A DNA stretch of 15,359 nt, from positions 1 through 15,359 of the forward strand of contig CAYZPO010000023.1 in assembly GCA_964480695.1 (NCBI GenBank), read 5' to 3'. This document shows, piece by piece, positions 1-5,778 of this stretch. The stretch is from CAZDDW01 sp964480695 (GTDB lineage Bacteria; Patescibacteriota; Patescibacteriia; UBA9934; CAZDDW01). The notes below the pieces were generated by a model. It ran no database searches, was not told the DNA's origin, and saw only the letters and a list, made by a program, of their open reading frames with translations. Each line of letters opens with the position of its first letter. Positions within the stretch are counted from its first letter, which is position 1. The position numbers and the translations under genes were made by a program.

Positions 1-66
1 TCCTTGAAGGAATCTTCCTAGACCCATCACAGTCACTTTTTTATCTTTGAAATCTAAAGTTTTCAT
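1..66 (-). CDS. murD: Probable UDP-N-acetylmuramoylalanine-D-glutamate ligase (MurD), N-terminus only
   Basis: Only the first 22 codons are in the window; the reading frame runs off the left edge. The ATG is at 66-64 and the peptide begins MKTLDFKDKKVTVMGLGRFL. The glycine-rich turn GLGRFLQG after a hydrophobic strand is a Rossmann-type N-terminus of the kind seen in MurD, which adds D-glutamate to UDP-MurNAc-L-Ala in the cytoplasm. It would be the last gene of the minus-strand run that begins at 5675. It has no Shine-Dalgarno; the bases just before the start are an 8-bp tandem repeat. Another Rossmann enzyme is possible, because no catalytic region can be seen. Confidence 0.5.
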   Translation of the reverse strand, partial: MKTLDFKDKKVTVMGLGRFLQG

Positions 67-98
67 AAGAAAATAAGAAACTAAGAAAATAAGAAAAT
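67..98. repeat. Four tandem 8-bp units abutting the probable murD start codon
   Basis: On the plus strand the units are AAGAAAAT, AAGAAACT, AAGAAAAT, AAGAAAAT, followed by AG. They fill exactly the region where a ribosome binding site for the gene starting at 66 would lie. The adjacent stretch 108-145 is a T-rich, low-complexity spacer with no recognisable site. Confidence 0.85.
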
Positions 99-143
99 AG
101 TCTCAGGTTTATTTTTTTATTTTATTATTTTTTTAATTTTTTA

Positions 144-806
144 TTAGAACCTCCCCAACCGATACATCAGTCGGACCCAGGCCATGGCCTTACCGACTTG
201 ATAGAACATTTTTATGTAATCAACAATTCCCTGCTGCCAACCGACTTTTTCATATTTTCGCACAATGGTCAAGCCTGGAAGTTTGACTGAGCCGTACTTT
301 AGTTTGCGTGAGCGGCAGAAATAATTAAAAGCAGATTCGATCATAAAGCCTTTCATAAATTTGGGATCGATATTCTCGATCACAGATCGACGCATAGCTC
401 GTTCCCCACTGATCAACGGCAGTTTAGAACCGATAGCCATGGCTAGACTTCCTCGGTCACGCAACCCAACGTTCATGGCTCGAGCTCCGTTAACTACTGG
501 AAGAACCAAACGGTCGACATGATCAGTCTTGAAACCAACTAGATCTGCGTCACAAAACAAAATCACATCCGCATCAGTTTTGGTCAGACCAAACAACATT
601 GCCCCGCCTTTGCCAAGTTGCTCTGGGGTCTCGTGGATAATCGCCTCTTCTCCTTCAGCCTCTCGGACAGTATCATCAGTTGAACCATCAGAAATTACAA
701 GCACCTCATCAACGTTGGATGAGGCTTTAACAACTTTAACCACTGAGGCAACAGTAGTCTCTTCGTTGTGAGCTGGAATAATTGCGGCAACACTTGGTCG
801 TTGCAT
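144..806 (-). CDS. Family 2 glycosyltransferase (GT-A fold)
   Basis: 220 aa. The N-terminus carries the GT2 hallmarks: a hydrophobic strand leading into PAHNEE (residues 11-16), then ISDGSTDDT (about 38-46), and the metal/nucleotide-sugar binding DxD as D86-A-D88. The family transfers sugar from an NDP-sugar, often to a lipid carrier or a small acceptor. There is no C-terminal membrane domain, so it is probably cytoplasmic or peripheral. At 220 aa it is little more than the catalytic domain. The ATG at 806 lies two bases after the stop of the translin-like gene, so the two are almost certainly cotranscribed and the start may be served by reinitiation. No SD is present. The acceptor cannot be predicted; the cell-wall gene downstream and the GT4 gene upstream suggest envelope glycans. 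Confidence 0.88.
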   Translation of the reverse strand: MQRPSVAAIIPAHNEETTVASVVKVVKASSNVDEVLVISDGSTDDTVREAEGEEAIIHETPEQLGKGGAMLFGLTKTDADVILFCDADLVGFKTDHVDRLVLPVVNGARAMNVGLRDRGSLAMAIGSKLPLISGERAMRRSVIENIDPKFMKGFMIESAFNYFCRSRKLKYGSVKLPGLTIVRKYEKVGWQQGIVDYIKMFYQVGKAMAWVRLMYRLGRF

Positions 807-808
807 AA

Positions 809-1390
809 TTACTGTCGAATAGTTATTTCGTACATCACTTGTTCGAGATTCCTGAGATTCTTTTTGGCTTGATCGAATTTAGTACGCAGGTAACCACTGA
901 GATCCAAGCTGAGTAGAAACTCAATCACTTCTTCAACAGTGACTTTGGCTGCTTCGACCGATTCATATCGTCCAGCTGTAGCTTCGCGAATAGCGTAGCG
1001 GACAACCTCACCGGTAGCATCAGACAGGGCCGCGAGATAAGTTCCATGATCCATAACTCTCTTTTCCAACTGGCCAAAGTGCCCTGTTTTTAAAAACTGC
1101 TCAAACAACAAAGCTTCAGCATATTCCTCTAACGCAGCTTTATACGCTCCTTCATACCGCAACGCTGGCCAGGTTTTGAACTTGGCCTCGCACTCTTTGA
1201 AAATTTTATCAGCGTCTTTAATCCTCTTTATGGCTCCAGGAAGATCATTGCGGTGCATGGCAAAGATAGCCCGCTTTGAATTTGAAAGCGCGCCGTTAGC
1301 TCGCCCGATTATTTCTCGACGCAGAGCCTCATAAGTCCCATGGGCTTTTCCCACATCACGAAACGTATTTGTATTCTTTTTCTTTGGCAT
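809..1390 (-). CDS. Translin/TRAX-family RNA-binding protein, possible endoribonuclease
   Basis: 193 aa, predicted all-helical. The region LEEYAEALLFEQFLKTGHF (87-105) matches the TRAX signature LQEYVEAVSFQHF, SDATGEVVRYA (123-133) matches the TRAX DLTGEL segment, and LRTKF...NLEQVMYEITIR near the end matches the translin C-terminal helix. In eukaryotes translin and TRAX form C3PO, a single-strand RNA nuclease whose active site uses acidic residues in these two segments. Here E89, E92, D124 and E128 fall at the corresponding places, so catalytic competence is plausible; that is an inference from my own alignment. The family is well known from eukaryotes and archaea and unusual in bacteria. 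The gene has no SD (the upstream bases read TCAGAATTGAAAT) and is followed two bases after its stop by the GT2 gene. A REP hairpin pair lies just upstream. Confidence 0.82.
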   Translation of the reverse strand: MPKKKNTNTFRDVGKAHGTYEALRREIIGRANGALSNSKRAIFAMHRNDLPGAIKRIKDADKIFKECEAKFKTWPALRYEGAYKAALEEYAEALLFEQFLKTGHFGQLEKRVMDHGTYLAALSDATGEVVRYAIREATAGRYESVEAAKVTVEEVIEFLLSLDLSGYLRTKFDQAKKNLRNLEQVMYEITIRQ

Positions 1391-1404
1391 ATTTCAATTC
1401 TGAT

Positions 1405-1432
1405 ATGGAAGGCTGAAGCCTTCCGCTACACA
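1405..1432 (-). repeat. REP-like hairpin, copy 1 (downstream of RAYT)
   Basis: Read on the minus strand it is TGTGTAGC followed by an 8-bp stem (GGAAGGCT/AGCCTTCC, plus-strand 1407-1424) and AT. The GTAG at the hairpin foot is the tetranucleotide recognised by E. coli TnpA-REP. It has the same orientation as the copy at 1967-1994, so the two bracket the RAYT gene as direct repeats. Confidence 0.88.
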
Positions 1433-1455
1433 AACAAAATGGTAACCCATAGCTA

Positions 1456-1483
1456 TGTGTAGCGGAACCCTTTAGGGTTCCAT
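1456..1483 (+). repeat. REP-like hairpin, copy 2 (inverted relative to copy 1)
   Basis: TGTGTAGC, then the stem GGAACCCT/AGGGTTCC (1464-1481), then AT. The flanks are identical to the other copies, but the stem middle is changed on both arms (GGC/GCC to CCC/GGG), so pairing is preserved. With copy 1 it forms a head-on inverted pair separated by 23 bases, like a BIME. The rest of 1391-1487 shows no other signal. Confidence 0.88.
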
Positions 1484-1487
1484 TTTG

Positions 1488-1961
1488 TTATAAATCATTT
1501 AAATTATGAACGAATGATCCTAAGTATGGATAATCTCGCCAATCCTCTACTAATCCGTCTTTAACTGGATTTTCAAACACGTATTGCATTACTCTCGAGG
1601 TGCTCTCATGACTTCGGACTACTCGATCGTCAAAACTTTTCTGCCATAACTTTTTTCGATATTTTTGTTTATACCAATATCCAGTCTTTTGTTTAAACAA
1701 CGAAATAAACTTAATTAAATCTAGGTCAAAATCTTGAGGTTCAACAAACAGGTGTAAGTGGTCCGGCTCAAAACAATATGCATTAACGTCCCAATTCAAT
1801 TGTCCAGCAGCGTTACGAAGTTCTTGGACCATTTTAACGGCCATATTCTTCTCTGTAAAAATTTTCGAATTCCCTTCTGTACAAATGGTGATCAAGAAAC
1901 GTCTTGGCTCTTTATAAACACTGCGATCGAGTCTATTGGTCTTACGTCGAAAAAAGCTCAT
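1488..1961 (-). CDS. REP-associated tyrosine transposase (RAYT, IS200-like Y1 family)
   Basis: 157 aa, full length for a RAYT. The HUH motif is H68-L-H70 in the segment EPDHLHLFVE, and the catalytic tyrosine is probably Y95 or Y97 in QKTGYWYKQKY. The segment LWQKSFDDRVVRSHE followed by VFENPVKDGLVEDWRDYPY is the characteristic C-terminal half of the family. RAYTs nick and rejoin single-stranded DNA at REP hairpins and are thought to spread REP sequences; they are domesticated and usually single copy. Three matching REP hairpins with a GTAG foot lie directly around this gene, supporting a cognate pair. The start at 1961 is 26 bases after the ATPase stop, and REP copy 3 occupies almost all of that gap. 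No SD is visible. Confidence 0.93.
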   Translation of the reverse strand: MSFFRRKTNRLDRSVYKEPRRFLITICTEGNSKIFTEKNMAVKMVQELRNAAGQLNWDVNAYCFEPDHLHLFVEPQDFDLDLIKFISLFKQKTGYWYKQKYRKKLWQKSFDDRVVRSHESTSRVMQYVFENPVKDGLVEDWRDYPYLGSFVHNLNDL

Positions 1962-1966
1962 ACGAC

Positions 1967-1994
1967 ATGGAAGGCTAAAGCCTTCCGCTACACA
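1967..1994 (-). repeat. REP-like hairpin, copy 3, overlapping the end of the ATPase gene
   Basis: Minus strand: TGTGTAGC, then GGAAGGCT/AGCCTTCC (stem 1969-1986), then AT. It lies between the RAYT start and the ATPase coding region. The TAG of its GTAG foot (plus 1988-1990) is the ATPase stop codon, and the GTG before it is the last ATPase codon. Confidence 0.9.
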
Positions 1995-4555
1995 GACCGT
2001 GCACGATGTTGTTTAACAATAAAAAACCATTTAGCGACTTCGATTGCTACTAGTTTAACACAAGCAATCGCCAGCAGTAAAAGCCAATCATTTAAGTGCA
2101 ACGGGACGAGTTCGAAGATATGTTGAAAGAACGGATGAGACACAGCCATAACCTGAAGCAAAAAACCAGCGATCACTCCGATAACAAGCCATTTGTTGGA
2201 AAAAGGATTGATGTGAAAAATACTGTGGCGGAAACTCTTGATGGCAAAAACGTACAACAGTGAGTCAATGGCGATCGCAGTAAAAATGATCGTGCGCACG
2301 TATTCGATCTCGTGAGCACCGAGGAGCCATAAGAAAATTCCCAGCAAACCAATATCAGTGATAATCCCGATTAAGAAAATTAAAATCTTCATCTCTCGAT
2401 TCAAAATCGGTTCCTTGCGTGGTCGCGGCGGCTCTTTCATCACATCCGGCTCTCCTGGTTCTAAAGTCAAAGCCATGCTTGGAAAACCGTCGGTGATCAG
2501 ATTAATCCATAAAATATGGGCAGGTAACAACGGTAAAGGTAAACCCATGAGCACAGCCGATCCGATCAAAACAATCTCTGTAAAACTGTCTACGAGTAAA
2601 TATACCGTGACTTTACGAATATTATCAAAGATAACCCGCCCCTGTTCAATTGCTGCCACGATCGTGGTCAAAGCGCCATTGATCAAAACCACGTCTGCTA
2701 TAGATTTTGTTACTTCGGTTCCGTTTCCCTGAGCTACTCCGATATCTGCCGCTTTCAACGCCGGAGCATCATTAACTCCATCACCGGTCATGGAAACAAC
2801 CTCACCACGCGCTCGCCAGGCCTGCACGATGCGAACTTTGTGCGCTGGCTCCACTCGAGCATAAACATCCACGTTGACCACGTGTTGAGCTAACTCTTCG
2901 TCCGACAGTTTATCTAACTCCGGACCGATCATTATTCTCTCACGCTCACCACCTACTCCGACTTCTTTGGCAATAGCTGCAGCTGTGTCCGGATGATCAC
3001 CAGTGATCACCACCGTACGCACCCCAGCAGCCCGAGCTTTAGCAATTGTTTCTTTAGCATCCGAACGAATTGGATCCCGTAGACCAAAGAAACCTGCGAA
3101 AGTCAACTCGCTAAGCTGATCAGTTGTCAGTTGTCGGTCATCAGTTTTCAGTTTTCGAAAGGCTACGGCGAGAACACGTAATCCCCGACGAGTCATCTGC
3201 TCTGCCTCTGCCAGTAGCTTCTCCATATCATCAACCTGACATAATTCCAGCACCCGCTCCGGAGCCCCTTTCAATAGGATCGCTTGACTATCTTCCCACT
3301 CATGTAACGTGGCCATGTACTTATACTTTGAATCAAACGGAATCTCGTCCAGTCGCGGATACGTTTGCTCAAGTTCACTTTTAACTAATCCGGCTGATAA
3401 CGCTGCTCGCATTAATGCAGCTTCAGTTGGGCTTCCTTCAACTTTCAGTTCTTCAAGTTCTTTGTCCTCATCTCCAACCACAGCATCATTACACAATAAA
3501 GCAATTTGATGAGCCAGGTCTTTATCTTCAGCAACCATGTCTGTAACAGCCATACGCGCTTCAGTGATCGTCCCAGTCTTGTCAGTACAGATAACGGAAA
3601 CACTACCCAAGGTCTCAGTCGCGACTAATTTACGAACCAACGCTCGTCGTCGCAAAATCCGCTGCATACCAATAGCAAAAATCACAGTCACAGCAACCAG
3701 CAAACCTTCAGGTACAGCAGCCACGGCTAGAGCAACCGAAGTTAAGAACATTTCAAAAATGTCACGACCGGAAATAATTCCAACCAAAAAGATCAGAACA
3801 GAAACAACCACAAAAATTATTGTCAAAAACTTTGCTAACCGAGCCAACTGCACCTGTAACGGTGTGTCTTCCTCTTTAGTTTCCGCTACTAACAGGGCAA
3901 TTTTTCCTAATTCAGTTTTGACTCCAGTAGTTACAACCACTGCCTCGCCTCGTCCACCAGTGGTCACCGTACCAGCGTAGAGCATACTTGTTCGCTCTGC
4001 TAAAACAGTTCCAGCTATTACTGAGTCAACTGACTTTTTGATTGGCAATGATTCACCAGTAAGAGCAGCTTCGTTCGTTTCCAATAAAATCGATTCAATC
4101 ATCCGAGCATCAGCAGCGATATGATCACCGGCTTCTAGAATTAAAATATCACCAGGCACCACAGCTCGAGCCGAAACTGATATCTCAGATCCACCTCGTC
4201 GCACTCGCACCACTGGCTTAACTAAGGATCGCAGATGATCTAAGGCCTTACTGGCTTTGAATTCCTGAATAAATCCAACCAGAGTATTAACTACTACCGC
4301 AGCCGCAATCACTCCGGCATCAATCAAATCACCAAAAAACAAACTCACCGCTGCTGCGAAGAGTAGAATATACATGAACGGACTTTTGAACTGCTGTAGT
4401 AAAATAATCAACCACCCGGGAGCTTTTTCCCGAGGTAGTTCATTTGGTCCAAATTTTTCGTGTCGAGCTTTGACTTCTGGATTAGACAATCCATCTGCCC
4501 TTGAATTCAAACTTCTTAAAACCTGGTTTGAACTCAGCTCATGCCAATGTGACAT
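1988..4555 (-). CDS. P2-type cation-transporting ATPase (Ca2+-ATPase-like)
   Basis: 855 aa from the ATG at 4555; the frame stays open to a TTG at 4600, but that would overlap the GT4 gene, and MSHWHEL is the usual family N-terminus. Domains in order: cation-ATPase N-terminal domain, actuator domain with TGES (166-169), TM4 with PEGL, phosphorylation motif CTDKTGTIT with D325 as acceptor, nucleotide domain with KGAPERVL, TGDHPDTA, hinge MTGDGVNDAP (about 588-597), then the C-terminal six-helix bundle. TM6 has NLITDG, matching SERCA site residues N-T-D; TM5 keeps a glutamate (SFTE) but has Ser where SERCA has Asn, so Ca2+ is likely but not certain. It uses ATP to export cations across the plasma membrane. 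It starts one base after the GT4 stop, without an SD. Its final Val and stop lie inside a REP hairpin, and a five-unit heptad repeat is translated within the nucleotide domain. Confidence 0.94.
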   Translation of the reverse strand: MSHWHELSSNQVLRSLNSRADGLSNPEVKARHEKFGPNELPREKAPGWLIILLQQFKSPFMYILLFAAAVSLFFGDLIDAGVIAAAVVVNTLVGFIQEFKASKALDHLRSLVKPVVRVRRGGSEISVSARAVVPGDILILEAGDHIAADARMIESILLETNEAALTGESLPIKKSVDSVIAGTVLAERTSMLYAGTVTTGGRGEAVVVTTGVKTELGKIALLVAETKEEDTPLQVQLARLAKFLTIIFVVVSVLIFLVGIISGRDIFEMFLTSVALAVAAVPEGLLVAVTVIFAIGMQRILRRRALVRKLVATETLGSVSVICTDKTGTITEARMAVTDMVAEDKDLAHQIALLCNDAVVGDEDKELEELKVEGSPTEAALMRAALSAGLVKSELEQTYPRLDEIPFDSKYKYMATLHEWEDSQAILLKGAPERVLELCQVDDMEKLLAEAEQMTRRGLRVLAVAFRKLKTDDRQLTTDQLSELTFAGFFGLRDPIRSDAKETIAKARAAGVRTVVITGDHPDTAAAIAKEVGVGGERERIMIGPELDKLSDEELAQHVVNVDVYARVEPAHKVRIVQAWRARGEVVSMTGDGVNDAPALKAADIGVAQGNGTEVTKSIADVVLINGALTTIVAAIEQGRVIFDNIRKVTVYLLVDSFTEIVLIGSAVLMGLPLPLLPAHILWINLITDGFPSMALTLEPGEPDVMKEPPRPRKEPILNREMKILIFLIGIITDIGLLGIFLWLLGAHEIEYVRTIIFTAIAIDSLLYVFAIKSFRHSIFHINPFSNKWLVIGVIAGFLLQVMAVSHPFFQHIFELVPLHLNDWLLLLAIACVKLVAIEVAKWFFIVKQHRARSV
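3121..3155. repeat. Five tandem 7-bp units inside the ATPase coding region
   Basis: On the plus strand: CAGTTGT, CAGTTGT, CGGTCAT, CAGTTTT, CAGTTTT. In the ATPase frame they encode the polar stretch KLKTDDRQLTTDQ in the nucleotide-binding domain, between the segment VLAVAFR and the segment LTFAGFFGLRDP. Five 7-bp units are 35 bases, so a one-unit change would shift the frame. This is a position where family members vary in length. Confidence 0.85.
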
Positions 4556-4556
4556 A

Positions 4557-5675
4557 TCAATGTCGGATACTTCGATAAGTTTCTTCAGTCCGCTCCACAA
4601 TCTTGTCCCAACTAAAATTGTCGATCATCCACTTCTTCAAATCCTTGGCTGTTTGCTTGACCATCTTTGGATCATTCTCAGCTGCTTGCAACTGTTTAGC
4701 CAGATCTTTCACGTTCTTGTTTCTGAAACGCAACCCCACATGATCGATCGCTTCTAGGTTCTCCGGAATGTCCGAGACCAACACAGCAGTGCCAAAACTC
4801 ATGGCCTCAAGCACTGAAACCGAAAGTCCTTCAGATTCTGACGGCTGTATATATAAATAGCTGTGAGCGAATAACTGTTTTAACACGTCCCCAGTTTGGA
4901 AACCAACAAACTTAATGTTCGGATTTCCGGCCGCGCGTTTTTTTAACTCTTGCACGTAAGCATCAGTATGAGCCGACCCACCAGCGATCACAAGTTTCTT
5001 TTTAGTCTTGGTTTTTTGAAATGCATCAATTAAATAATGTAGTCCTTTGTGTGGCACAAACCGACCAGCATAAAAAAAGTACTCGCCCTTTTCCAGTCCT
5101 AACTTTTCAATCTCGTCCGTCTTACGCACCACATGCGGCACTGCTCCATTAGGAATATAAATTACTTGGCGGTGATAGTATCGGCGACAGAACACTTGAA
5201 TCGTGTGGCTCACGGCAATACAAGCATTCGGAAACCAAGCCGAAGCAAACTCTCCAAAGTGTAAGTAAAGCCGACCAAAGATGCTCCACTTAGTATGAAA
5301 CCGGTCCTGAGAATGAAAAGTAACCACAACCTTTGATCGTGGCTTAAACAAACGCGGGATCCAGGACAGAGTCGCTGGACCTACTCCGTGATAATGAATG
5401 ATGTCGTAATTTCGAAATAGCGCATGCAGGCTGGCCAAGAATGTGTGGCTGATGGCTTCGAGGTTCTTGCGGTAGATCGCTGGTAAGAAAATAAGTCGAA
5501 CACCGTTGATGATCTTCGGCTTCTTGCCTTGATGATAATCCTTGCGCGCATACACAAAAACCTCATGCTCGCGCTCAGCGAGCCGAGTGGACAAAATTTC
5601 TACGTGCGATTCAATTCCTCCGGCGCGTCCACCCTTAACTCCGATCGTTTTTTGCCCAATCATGGCGATTTTCAT
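4557..5675 (-). CDS. Family 4 glycosyltransferase (GT-B fold, group 1)
   Basis: 372 aa, a normal length for GT4. The N-terminal Rossmann domain opens MKIAMIGQ with GGRAGGIESHVEIL, the acceptor-side glycine loop. The C-terminal domain has FFYAGRFVPHKGLHYLIDAF, typical of nucleotide-sugar binding, and the EX7E motif with E282 and E290 in EGLSVSVLEAMSFGT. The family retains stereochemistry and transfers hexoses or related sugars from NDP-sugars, usually to polysaccharide or lipid acceptors on the cytoplasmic face. The acceptor is unknown. It is the first gene of the minus-strand run: a TAAAAT -10-like box (plus 5682-5687) lies so close to the ATG that the message would have a very short leader, and no good -35 is visible. 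No SD. The stop (TGA) is one base before the ATPase ATG. Confidence 0.93.
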   Translation of the reverse strand: MKIAMIGQKTIGVKGGRAGGIESHVEILSTRLAEREHEVFVYARKDYHQGKKPKIINGVRLIFLPAIYRKNLEAISHTFLASLHALFRNYDIIHYHGVGPATLSWIPRLFKPRSKVVVTFHSQDRFHTKWSIFGRLYLHFGEFASAWFPNACIAVSHTIQVFCRRYYHRQVIYIPNGAVPHVVRKTDEIEKLGLEKGEYFFYAGRFVPHKGLHYLIDAFQKTKTKKKLVIAGGSAHTDAYVQELKKRAAGNPNIKFVGFQTGDVLKQLFAHSYLYIQPSESEGLSVSVLEAMSFGTAVLVSDIPENLEAIDHVGLRFRNKNVKDLAKQLQAAENDPKMVKQTAKDLKKWMIDNFSWDKIVERTEETYRSIRH

Positions 5676-5694
5676 ATTGATTCTATTTTACCAT

Positions 5695-5747
5695 AAAAAT
5701 GAAGACAGCGTGCCCTTGACCCAAGAAGAGTCAAAAGACACGCTGTC
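5695..5747 (-). terminator. Intrinsic terminator of the dehydrogenase/hydratase gene
   Basis: A 9-bp outer stem GACAGCGTG (5704-5712)/CACGCTGTC (5739-5747) encloses an inner 5-bp stem TTGAC (5716-5720)/GTCAA (5730-5734). Read leftward it is followed by TTCATTTTT. A second small hairpin, AGCGCC/GGCGCT (5764-5780), runs into the stop codon of the gene above. This separates that gene from the GT4 operon. Confidence 0.82.
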
Positions 5748-5778
5748 GAAGAAGAAAGGACTGAGCGCCGAGTAGGCG

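Noticed and set aside
4556..4600. Extended ATPase start at the TTG at 4600
   Set aside because: It would overlap the GT4 gene by 44 bases and add residues not typical of the family; the ATG at 4555 gives the usual N-terminus and a one-base gap.
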